From the NCBI GenBank assembly GCA_913054425.1, contig CAJXJG010000071.1, forward strand, positions 1-8,332: a DNA stretch of 8,332 nt. The letters are read 5' to 3'. The first letter of the stretch is position 1. Each line of letters starts with the position of its first letter. The notes under the pieces were generated by a model that was not told the origin of the DNA, ran no database searches, and saw only the letters and a program-made list of their open reading frames with translations. The stretch is from an uncultured Fidelibacterota bacterium (GTDB lineage Bacteria > Fidelibacterota > Marinisomatia > Marinisomatales > UBA8229). This document shows positions 1 to 6,108 of this stretch, piece after piece. Both the position numbers and the translations under genes were made by a program.

Positions 1-998
1 CAGGCCGTCCATGTGGCAAGAGGTTGGGTTTCGTAATGATACGAAAGAGCGGTAAGATCCCACCAGGTTGAATCCCCGCTGGCAAGTTTTGTGACTCCTG
101 AAAAAAACATAAGCCGGAATAACAGCCAGCGCAAAAGAAACAGCATTCCTCCAGAAATTGGGATAGGAGTTTTAAAATGATAAAACCAAACACCGGGGCT
201 GAAAAAAATGGAGAGAAATCCGCACTCCAGAAGAAGAATATCCCATTGAAAACTCAGAAACCTCTGCCCCGCTGCTACGACTGAGAGGTATAAAAGCCAC
301 AGAAAAATCAGGAAAATCCTTGGCATCATTCCAATAAAAAGCGTTAAAGAAAAAACCAAACCCAGTCCGCAGATAAGTCCCAGTCCTGAATACCCCGGTA
401 GAAAGAGCTGTAACGAAGGAACATTGAAAAACGCTGAACTACCTAATTGATGAGCAACACTTTGGAAAAATTCATTCGCAGGCAAAATACCATTTTGACC
501 TACTAATCCATCTGCTTGAATCCAGAATGATAGAAAAGCTATAATATATACTATTGCAATCAGCTTCAAGAATATCCACCTGGATAAATGGTAGGTAGGT
601 TTTTCTAAAGACTGACCCCAAAAGATGTAAGTCATAAAAGAAGAAATACGGCGGTTGTTTGCGATAAATCTGTATCCAATTTCTGTACAGTTTTTAAAAA
701 TGGACATCCGATTATACAGCCAGAAAAGAAATTGGTGAACTGAGGCATCAGCTAATGACTTAAATACGGCACCAGCTCCGGAAAATACTTCTTTTTTTGT
801 AGTAATATAATGAACGGACTTTTCGAAATCTTCCGTTTTAAGAGGATGGTATTCGTCTCCTGCTTTTTGAAATGGAATATAATTCACCTGATCCTGTGTG
901 AGTGATTTCCAGCGGGAAATCCACAGGGAGCAAAAACCACAGTCGCCATCATAAATCATGACTGGTTTGGAAATAGAGTTTGTAACTGCTTTCTTCAA
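1..998 (-). CDS. DCC-domain / lipase maturation factor (LMF1-like) fusion membrane protein, 3' part beyond window
   Basis: This is a partial gene: 332 codons are visible from the start, and the C-terminal part lies beyond the left edge. Residues ~12-130 form a DCC (DUF393) thiol-disulfide oxidoreductase-like domain opening with YDGDCGFC, with redox cysteines C20 and C23. From ~140 the protein is hydrophobic, with several membrane segments (about 142-160, 205-243, 255-270 and 287-300). It carries strong lipase maturation factor signatures: FLSFQWDILLLECGF (~247-261), RWLLFRLMFFSGVTKL (~290-305) and TALSYHYETQPL (~316-327). In animals LMF1 is a membrane chaperone for folding of secreted lipases; the bacterial role is unknown. 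I infer a membrane protein that assists oxidative folding or maturation of an exported protein. I chose a TTG start at 998 over the in-frame ATG at 959. It has an AAAGGG ribosome site 7 nt upstream, it supplies the usual KPV lead-in to the DCC motif, and the upstream in-frame stop is at 1001-999. Family assignment is firm; substrate is unknown. Confidence 0.88.
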   Translation of the reverse strand, partial: MKKAVTNSISKPVMIYDGDCGFCSLWISRWKSLTQDQVNYIPFQKAGDEYHPLKTEDFEKSVHYITTKKEVFSGAGAVFKSLADASVHQFLFWLYNRMSIFKNCTEIGYRFIANNRRISSFMTYIFWGQSLEKPTYHLSRWIFLKLIAIVYIIAFLSFWIQADGLVGQNGILPANEFFQSVAHQLGSSAFFNVPSLQLFLPGYSGLGLICGLGLVFSLTLFIGMMPRIFLIFLWLLYLSVVAAGQRFLSFQWDILLLECGFLSIFFSPGVWFYHFKTPIPISGGMLFLLRWLLFRLMFFSGVTKLASGDSTWWDLTALSYHYETQPLATWTA

Positions 999-1086
999 TT
1001 ATTTACCCTTTGTTCACCCAGAAGAAATTACTAATATTCTGATTCTTAATTTGTCATTTCCAAAAAAATCAAACTTTTTACCAAAA
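999..1086. promoter_or_regulatory. Divergent spacer between the DCC-LMF and acylase genes
   Basis: These 88 bp must hold the leaders, and perhaps the promoters, of two divergent genes. On the plus strand, TTTG at 1009-1012 is followed after 19 nt by TAATATTC at 1032-1039. This resembles the Bacteroidota primary-sigma promoter (TTTG, about 19 nt, TAnnTTTG), but the second box matches only in part. The TTTG also lies on the complement of the DCC-LMF ribosome site, so the call is weak. I see no hairpin or terminator here. Confidence 0.3.
1006..1011 (-). promoter_or_regulatory. Ribosome binding site for the DCC-LMF gene (decides a TTG start)
   Basis: Read on the minus strand this is AAAGGG, followed by 7 nt and then TTG at 998-996. 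The downstream in-frame ATG at 959-957 has no comparable purine run and would place the DCC cysteine motif only six residues from the N terminus, without the usual KPV lead-in. The site therefore supports a TTG start. Confidence 0.55.
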
Positions 1087-3234
1087 ATGAAACAATATTT
1101 TAAACATAATACTATCCAGACTATCATTGTTACGGGAATTATTTTTACACTTTTCTTTTCTTGTTGGCGGTCGAATGAATTCTATTCCTTACCCTCAGAA
1201 CAAACTCAAAAAGCGGAAAACTATGATGTTACGATTTATCGTGATACGTGGGGTGTCCCTCATATTTTCGGTCAATCAGATGAAGATGCCGCTTTTGGTC
1301 TTGCTTATGCCAATGCTGAAGATGATTTCAACAATATTCAAGACCTCATCATTTCCCTTAAACAAAAATCAGGATTAATTAGGGGGAAAAAGGGCGCAAT
1401 CACTGATTTCCTCATGAGTTGGCTCCGGCTTTACAAAACTATCGATCAATATTATGAATCCCAACTCAGCGAAAAAGTCCGTAGCATTCTGGAAGCATAT
1501 GCCACTGGAATTAACTATTACGCTCATCTCCACAATGATGAAATATTAGTAGATGTATTTCCGGTTCACGGGAAGGATATTGTGGCCGGTTTTGTTTTTC
1601 GTACACCTATGTTTTTCGGGCTGGACAGAGTTTTGGAATCCCTGTTTAATTTAACTGAAAAACCAAACTTATCTTCTGATGCTCCTGCGAACAATTCATC
1701 CGGTCATATCGGATCAAATGGTTTTGCAGTTTCACCCAAAAGAACCGCAAACAAGGAAACGTTTTTAGCTATCAATTCGCATCAACCATGGGACGGTCCC
1801 ATTGCCTGGTATGAAGCTCATATACACAGTGAGGAAGGTTGGAACATGTCCGGAGGTCTATTCCCGGGATCGCCGATAATATTCGTGGGACACAATGACA
1901 GCCTCGGTTGGGTCCATACTGTAAATGCCCCAGACTTAATTGACACCTATATTTTGGAAATGCATCCAGATAATTCACTTTTATATCGCTTTGATGACCA
2001 ATGGCTGGAGTTGGAAAAAGAAATAGTATCAATAAAGATTAAAATATTTGGACTATTTAACTGGACGATTAAAAGAGAAGCTTTGTGGTCTGTTCATGGT
2101 CCTGTGCTTCAATTCGAACATGGAACTTATGCTATACGATATGCCGGATTGGGCGATATTCGACAGGTGGAACAATGGTACCGGATGAATAAAGCCCAGA
2201 ATTTTAAAGACTGGAAATCCGCAATGCACATGAGAAGTATTCCCTCTTTCAATTCGGTATTCGCTGATTATACAGGCAATATTTTCTATCTTTATAACGG
2301 AAATATTCCTGTCCGAAAATCCGGATTTGATTGGAAAAACTATCTGCCCGGATGGACTTCTGAAACACTTTGGGATGAAATTATTCCGTTTTCAAAATTA
2401 CCAATGGTACAAAATCCAGCCAGCGGTTTATTGTATAGCACAAATCAGTCACCCCTTTACGTTTCAGAAGATTCCGACAATTTAAAGTTGGAGAGTTTGC
2501 CAAAACATGGAGGTATTGAATTAACCCAGAATAACCGCAGTTTAAGATTATCTGAATTATTTTCTCCAAAAACAAACCTTACTTTTAAAGAATTCGAAGA
2601 AATTAAATACGATATGTACTATTCCAAACAATCAGTCGTAGCTAAATATGTTGAAGCTATCATTCATGCAATAGATGAAGAAGATTCAGTATTACAAACA
2701 TCAAAAGCAATTCTAAAAAATTGGAATTTGAGTACGCATCCGGAAAACACCGAAGCCGCTTTAGGAATGTTGACCTTAAGCCCCTTCCTCAAATGGACGT
2801 ATCAGAAAATAGACGAACCATTGCTCATTGAATATGTTCGAACTGCTTCAAAACAATTGATGGATACATATAAAACATTGACACCCCCATACGGAAAAGT
2901 CCACCGATTGATAAGGGGCAAACAGGATTTAGAAATTGGCGGAGGACCAGATATTCTTCACGCTGTGTACGCTACGAATTATGCTCCTGGTAAAATGAGG
3001 GGCTTTTCAGGGGACGGGCTTGTATACTTAGTGAAATGGGATTCCACAGGAAAAGTTTATTCTCAAAGCATTCATCAATATGGAAGTGCAACATCAAGAC
3101 CTGATTCACCTCATTATTCAGATCAATCTGCTTTATTTGCAAGAAGGGAAATGAAACCCGTTTGGAGAACAAAAACAGAGATTCTCCAAAACCTAGAAAG
3201 CTCATATAAACCGGGAGAAGAAATTAAAAATTAA
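1087..3234 (+). CDS. Penicillin / acyl-homoserine-lactone acylase family protein (Ntn hydrolase), lipoprotein-like
   Basis: The 715-residue product fits the usual precursor length of penicillin acylase-family Ntn hydrolases, which cut themselves into alpha and beta chains and hydrolyse amide bonds of acylated substrates. The N terminus has a hydrophobic stretch (10-25) ending in LFFSC, so C26 may be a lipidated cysteine, though this lipobox is not ideal. The alpha-chain signature YRDTWGVPHIFG is at 51-62, and GLAYANAEDDF is at 71-81. The predicted autocleavage and nucleophile site is G209-S210 in the GSNGFAVS motif. Counting S210 as beta-1, H232 falls at beta-23 and V279 at beta-70, the spacing known for the AHL acylase PvdQ. 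The motif NPASGLLYSTNQSP (443-456) holds a candidate oxyanion Asn, N453. An open frame extends upstream to an ATG at 958, but it overlaps the start of the opposite-strand gene. ATG 1087 immediately precedes the signal sequence, so I chose it. There is no clear Shine-Dalgarno site. The substrate (AHL, beta-lactam or other N-acyl compound) cannot be told. Confidence 0.9.
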   Translation: MKQYFKHNTIQTIIVTGIIFTLFFSCWRSNEFYSLPSEQTQKAENYDVTIYRDTWGVPHIFGQSDEDAAFGLAYANAEDDFNNIQDLIISLKQKSGLIRGKKGAITDFLMSWLRLYKTIDQYYESQLSEKVRSILEAYATGINYYAHLHNDEILVDVFPVHGKDIVAGFVFRTPMFFGLDRVLESLFNLTEKPNLSSDAPANNSSGHIGSNGFAVSPKRTANKETFLAINSHQPWDGPIAWYEAHIHSEEGWNMSGGLFPGSPIIFVGHNDSLGWVHTVNAPDLIDTYILEMHPDNSLLYRFDDQWLELEKEIVSIKIKIFGLFNWTIKREALWSVHGPVLQFEHGTYAIRYAGLGDIRQVEQWYRMNKAQNFKDWKSAMHMRSIPSFNSVFADYTGNIFYLYNGNIPVRKSGFDWKNYLPGWTSETLWDEIIPFSKLPMVQNPASGLLYSTNQSPLYVSEDSDNLKLESLPKHGGIELTQNNRSLRLSELFSPKTNLTFKEFEEIKYDMYYSKQSVVAKYVEAIIHAIDEEDSVLQTSKAILKNWNLSTHPENTEAALGMLTLSPFLKWTYQKIDEPLLIEYVRTASKQLMDTYKTLTPPYGKVHRLIRGKQDLEIGGGPDILHAVYATNYAPGKMRGFSGDGLVYLVKWDSTGKVYSQSIHQYGSATSRPDSPHYSDQSALFARREMKPVWRTKTEILQNLESSYKPGEEIKN

Positions 3235-3272
3235 TCAATGTAATTTGATTTTCCGTTATTCTAAAAACAACT

Positions 3273-4097
3273 TTACATATGAAGTTTTTGACAATGATTG
3301 CAAATGTGAGTTCCCCTTTGCCCTACTCGAATTTTTTGAATCTTCTCTCCGCAGTTCAGACAAGGCTGGCCCTGCTTCCCAAAAACATTTAACTTCTCTT
3401 TAAACTCACCTGTTCGATTATTTCCGAAAGAAAAATTGATAAACGTAGTGCCATTGTAAGCAATAGCATCCAGAAGTGTGGTTTGAACACTATTGTATAA
3501 TCTTAACAACTTTTTTTTGGTGATCTTATCAGACATACTCTGTGGATGAATATTTGATTTCCACAATATTTCATCAACATAAATATTTCCTAACCCAGCG
3601 ATAAATGATTGATCAAGCAATAACGGTTTCATCATCCTTTTTCGCTGTGCCAAAGATTGAGTCAACCAGCTCAGATTAAACCCCTTTGAGAGAGGTTCAA
3701 TCCCAAGTTTCTCCTCCAACCATTCCAAGGTACTGCTGAAATATATTCGGCCAAATTTGCGATAATCATAAAAGTACAATTTTGTTTGATCTGAAAAATC
3801 AAAACAGAGAGAAAGATGTTTCGTGTATTTCTCATGGAGAGGGTTGGGAAGCAGTTTTCCGGTCATTCTCAGGTGTAATGCTAAATATCCCTCATAAAGA
3901 TCAAAAATAATGTATTTTCCACGACGCCATAAACGGGTAATCTCCAGACCCTGAACAGCTTTCTTAAAATCTGCTGCACTCCTATTTTCAAAAACTTTAT
4001 CGTAATGATTCGGTGAATCAATTGAATGGATGATTTTCCCCTGAACTATAGGTGCCAGGTAGTTGACAACCGTTTGTACTTCCGGTAATTCAGGCAT
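3273..4097 (-). CDS. mutM: Formamidopyrimidine-DNA glycosylase (Fpg/MutM)
   Basis: This 274-residue protein is full length for the family. It is a bifunctional base-excision repair enzyme that removes 8-oxoguanine and formamidopyrimidines and then cleaves the abasic strand. The N terminus MPELPEVQT supplies the Pro2 nucleophile and Glu3 (counting Met as 1), which fixes the start codon. K61 in RRGKYIIF is the beta-hairpin lysine. M78 (LRMTG), R113 and F115 (DYRKFG) correspond to the residues that fill the void left by the flipped base. The helix-two-turn-helix segment holds GLGNIYVDE (168-176) with N171. A C-terminal zinc finger uses C246, C249, C266 and C269, with R261 in its loop. It converges with the acylase gene across a 38-bp gap with no visible terminator hairpin. 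It lies 50 bp downstream of the dioxygenase gene on the same strand, so it may be co-transcribed with it. No Shine-Dalgarno site is evident. Confidence 0.97.
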   Translation of the reverse strand: MPELPEVQTVVNYLAPIVQGKIIHSIDSPNHYDKVFENRSAADFKKAVQGLEITRLWRRGKYIIFDLYEGYLALHLRMTGKLLPNPLHEKYTKHLSLCFDFSDQTKLYFYDYRKFGRIYFSSTLEWLEEKLGIEPLSKGFNLSWLTQSLAQRKRMMKPLLLDQSFIAGLGNIYVDEILWKSNIHPQSMSDKITKKKLLRLYNSVQTTLLDAIAYNGTTFINFSFGNNRTGEFKEKLNVFGKQGQPCLNCGEKIQKIRVGQRGTHICNHCQKLHM

Positions 4098-4147
4098 AAA
4101 TCTGGTTAAATGTCACTAAAAACCGGAATTACAAAGAAAAAATATTC

Positions 4148-5131
4148 TTACCTCAAAACCGTCAATTTACTGACTTTCCGGCCGGCCGGGGTTTGGAGAA
4201 TCACAATATATTCACCAGTTGGAACATCAATTCCTGATGAGTTTTTTCCATCCCAACGGATGCTGTGTTCACCGGAATGAAGTCTGCGTTTCACCAGTGT
4301 ATTTATCCATTGCCCTTTCAAGTCAAATACAGATAAAAGCACTGTTGTTGACCGATCCAGTTCGATCTTGATATTCGTGCTTGAATTGAAAGGATTTGGA
4401 TAAGGCGGAAAAAGCCAGAGACCTTCAGGAAGTAATCTGTTATGATAGTTTGATAGTCTTGCGGGACCAACGGGGTAAAATCCATTTATCATTTTATCGG
4501 ATGGATCAATATCCAGAATTATGTTGAATACACCCAACAAACCTGATTCAGTCTCCTGCAGAGGGATGATTCGATTTATTGCATTGGGGTTTGATGAACC
4601 AGGATCAGTGTCTATATAATCATCCCCTTCAAAGTAGAGTTGGGTGATTATGGAATCTCCTGCGATTGGAGTGATCATTAAATGGATATGGCTGGGACGA
4701 TATATATCAGGTCCAACAGCGTAGAATCCAGGTTTAATGGTCTCAAAAACGTATTCACCATTTAATCCGGAAATTACTCTTCCTCGAAGATTATACTCAT
4801 CATCCTCCGGATTACCGGTTTCACAGTTTTCAAAAATACCGTAACAACCGGCATCATTTGCATGCCATACATCTACAATTGTATTTGGGATCGGTGTCTG
4901 ACAATCATTAGCGGTTACTTTTCCGGATATTATCAACCTGTGGCCCGGTTCGGCTGACGAAGCAAGTACAGTTCGATAAGGAGCATCTTCTTCCCAAAAT
5001 GGTCCAAGAAAATCCGGCGTGGTGTCATCACAGCCTGACCCAAACAGGTACCGGGGTACAAAAAATCCTGCGGTTGAAACCCCTCCAATCTGGAGAAATT
5101 TTCTTCTTGTAATGATTTTGTTGTCGTTCAT
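4148..5131 (-). CDS. Secreted intradiol ring-cleavage dioxygenase-like protein with Tat signal and C-terminal sorting domain
   Basis: The 327-residue product has three parts. Residues 1-33 look like a twin-arginine signal: TRRKFLQIGG at 8-17 followed by a hydrophobic stretch. Residues ~34-230 form an intradiol dioxygenase core, with TTPDFLGPFW near its start, DVWHANDAGCYG (87-98), LRGRVISGLNGEYVFETIKPGFY (115-137 in part) and YRPSHIH (144-150). By comparison with catechol 1,2-dioxygenases, the ferric iron ligands should be Y97, Y137, H148 and H150, with conserved R145, so the site looks complete. Residues ~242-327 begin YPNPFN and end in VSKLTVLR, a FlgD-like Ig / type IX secretion sorting domain. 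The cytosolic enzymes' N-terminal dimerisation domain is absent. The upstream minus strand has CAGGT four bases before the start. The gene sits 48 bp after the DUF4442 gene and 50 bp before mutM, on the same strand. An aromatic diol substrate is likely by family, but unproven. Confidence 0.88.
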   Translation of the reverse strand: MNDNKIITRRKFLQIGGVSTAGFFVPRYLFGSGCDDTTPDFLGPFWEEDAPYRTVLASSAEPGHRLIISGKVTANDCQTPIPNTIVDVWHANDAGCYGIFENCETGNPEDDEYNLRGRVISGLNGEYVFETIKPGFYAVGPDIYRPSHIHLMITPIAGDSIITQLYFEGDDYIDTDPGSSNPNAINRIIPLQETESGLLGVFNIILDIDPSDKMINGFYPVGPARLSNYHNRLLPEGLWLFPPYPNPFNSSTNIKIELDRSTTVLLSVFDLKGQWINTLVKRRLHSGEHSIRWDGKNSSGIDVPTGEYIVILQTPAGRKVSKLTVLR

Positions 5132-5179
5132 GTTACCTGATTAAAACGCATCTAAATCAAATTATACCCAAAAGGAAAA

Positions 5180-5665
5180 TTAACTTCTTTCCTTAAATGA
5201 CCATGTAAATTCACCAGTTGATACAATTTCCCCATTTTCATTTCTACCAATTGTGGAAGCAGTCGCTGTTTGAGGCTCCTTAGTTTCAATTGTTTTCTCC
5301 ACTGCTCTAAAAAGTTTTTCTCCATCAGTACATGTAAAGGTTGTTGTATCGGTAGCTTTTTTCTGAAATTCTGCTTTCATCGAGACAATGATGACTGCAA
5401 TACCTGGATCCCTTCCTTTCGTCGCAAGCAGAGCTAACACACCGGTGCTTAATTCTGCCGCCATATTTAACACTGCAAAATAGGATGACTTAAATGGATT
5501 TTTATTGAGGTATTTATAGCGTACGCTTGTGGAACATTGATCTTTATCTAAAGCAAGCACTTTTAAACCGGAAATAAATGCCAGAGGAAGTTTGCTGATG
5601 CTGAATAATTTGAATAAAAACGTATTTGTTATTTGTTTGACGAATGCTTTTTGTTCATCCTTCAT
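5180..5665 (-). CDS. DUF4442 family hotdog-fold protein (possible acyl-CoA thioesterase)
   Basis: This 161-residue protein matches the DUF4442 group of hotdog-fold proteins, which are related to 4-hydroxybenzoyl-CoA-type thioesterases. The diagnostic part is KLPLAFISGLKV (25-36), then NPFKSSYFAVLNMAAELSTG (56-75), with N56, E71 and G75 as the motif's most typical positions. The C-terminal half alternates beta-strand-like segments (about 88-113 and 130-158). There is no signal peptide, so it should be cytosolic. Thioesterase activity on an acyl-CoA or acyl-ACP is inferred from the fold; the family has no agreed substrate. It starts 21 bp after the small gene upstream and lies 48 bp before the dioxygenase gene, so co-transcription is plausible. 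The start at 5665 lacks a well-placed Shine-Dalgarno site, but the length is right for the family. Confidence 0.82.
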   Translation of the reverse strand: MKDEQKAFVKQITNTFLFKLFSISKLPLAFISGLKVLALDKDQCSTSVRYKYLNKNPFKSSYFAVLNMAAELSTGVLALLATKGRDPGIAVIIVSMKAEFQKKATDTTTFTCTDGEKLFRAVEKTIETKEPQTATASTIGRNENGEIVSTGEFTWSFKERS

Positions 5666-5686
5666 GAAAATATTCGCAACCTGTTA

Positions 5687-5854
5687 TTATTTTGGTTTCG
5701 TATCGCTCTCTTTCACAATTGTTTTTTTCCCACCGTATCCATCAGGGCGGTTTTCCCTGTCAAGAAACGGATGGCCTTTGGGAAGCCCTTTTCTGGTAGA
5801 CATGTTCTTCCACCATTCAAAATCAACTACTGTATCGTATTTTTTCTTTTTCAT
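5687..5854 (-). CDS. Small hypothetical protein, 55 residues
   Basis: I do not recognise this gene. It reads from ATG at 5854 to TAA at 5687 and encodes a basic, soluble-looking 55-residue protein. It begins MKKKKYDTVVDFEWWKN and has a Gly/Pro-rich middle (GLPKGHPFLDRENRPDGYGG, residues 23-42) and a Lys-rich tail ending DTKPK. There is no membrane segment, signal peptide or cysteine. Three things support it being real: a GGGG ribosome-site-like run just upstream of the start (minus strand, about 5863-5860), a close 21-bp gap to the DUF4442 gene on the same strand, and a sequence with conserved-looking W14-W15 and Gly/Pro residues rather than low-complexity noise. It would be the first gene of the leftward four-gene run. 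Its function is unknown; its size and charge would suit a nucleic-acid or protein partner, but that is only a guess. Confidence 0.6.
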   Translation of the reverse strand: MKKKKYDTVVDFEWWKNMSTRKGLPKGHPFLDRENRPDGYGGKKTIVKESDTKPK

Positions 5855-5934
5855 TTTTTCCCCGAATAAAGTCCGAGGAAAATTACTTTACCCAGAGAGG
5901 TAAAAAAAGAATGAAATTTTTCAATATTTAATTG

Positions 5935-5953
5935 ATATGAACAATTTTCATAT
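5935..5953. repeat. 7-bp inverted repeat, possible operator
   Basis: The arms ATATGAA (5935-5941) and TTCATAT (5947-5953) are perfect complements around a 5-bp centre, CAATT. No T-run follows on either strand in terminator position. It sits about 80 bp upstream of the small-protein gene start. It could be a regulator site, but chance is not excluded in such AT-rich DNA. Confidence 0.3.
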
Positions 5954-6053
5954 TTCCTAATCTTTTTATCGTGATTCCTGATAATTTGTTTTGTATGTTC
6001 CCCGGCTTTTTTTGAACCATTTTTATTCAGTTAAAACCGTACATTATTATTGA

Positions 6054-6076
6054 TAGAAAGCTTTGAAAGCCTTCTA
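6054..6076. promoter_or_regulatory. Near-perfect 23-bp palindrome upstream of cphB, candidate operator
   Basis: The left arm TAGAAAGCTTT and right arm AAAGCCTTCTA flank a single central G at 6065. Ten of the eleven symmetric pairs match; the exception is A6059 opposite C6071. The one-base centre suits a dimeric DNA-binding protein better than an RNA hairpin, and no T-run follows, so it is not a terminator. It ends 32 bp before the cphB start and overlaps a weak -35-like TTGAAA (6063-6068), a position where a bound repressor would block transcription of cphBA. Confidence 0.45.
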
Positions 6077-6108
6077 ATAATTATTCTTAAATAAGTAGAA
6101 AGAAACAT

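Larger units (their letters stand above)
5855..6108. promoter_or_regulatory. Divergent intergenic region between the small-protein gene and cphB
   Basis: These 254 very AT-rich bp carry no gene I can support. They separate the leftward four-gene run from rightward cphBA and should hold both promoters. They contain two inverted repeats, listed separately (5935-5953 and 6054-6076). For cphB, TTGAAA at 6063-6068 and TTAAAT at 6087-6092, 18 nt apart, would make a weak sigma70-like promoter, but the leader would be only about 10 nt. Upstream of cphB, AGAAAG serves as a weak ribosome site. Confidence 0.5.

Noticed and set aside
958..1086. A 43-residue N-terminal extension of the acylase starting at ATG 958
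   Set aside because: It overlaps the start of the DCC-LMF gene on the other strand and would bury the signal sequence that begins right after ATG 1087.
1772..2032. Minus-strand open frame of 86 residues
   Set aside because: It lies antisense to the conserved beta-chain of the acylase and shows no family features.
4178..4189. 12-bp GC palindrome made of repeated CCGG
   Set aside because: It lies inside the coding sequence for the C-terminal sorting domain (PAGR region) and is explained by codon choice.
5032..5046. C34 of the dioxygenase as a lipoprotein cysteine
   Set aside because: The preceding residues are G-S-G, not a good lipobox, and a cysteine before the TPxxxGPF motif is common in exported members of this family; the twin-arginine signal explains export better.
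5592..5903. Plus-strand open frames of 103 and 78 residues
   Set aside because: They lie antisense to the DUF4442 start and the 55-residue gene, are Phe/Ser-rich as expected for antisense of Lys-rich coding DNA, and match no family.
5887..5904. 6-bp inverted repeat TTTACC / GGTAAA next to a homopolymer run, considered as a terminator
   Set aside because: On the plus strand the stem is followed by A residues, and on the minus strand the T-run comes before the stem, so neither orientation forms an intrinsic terminator.
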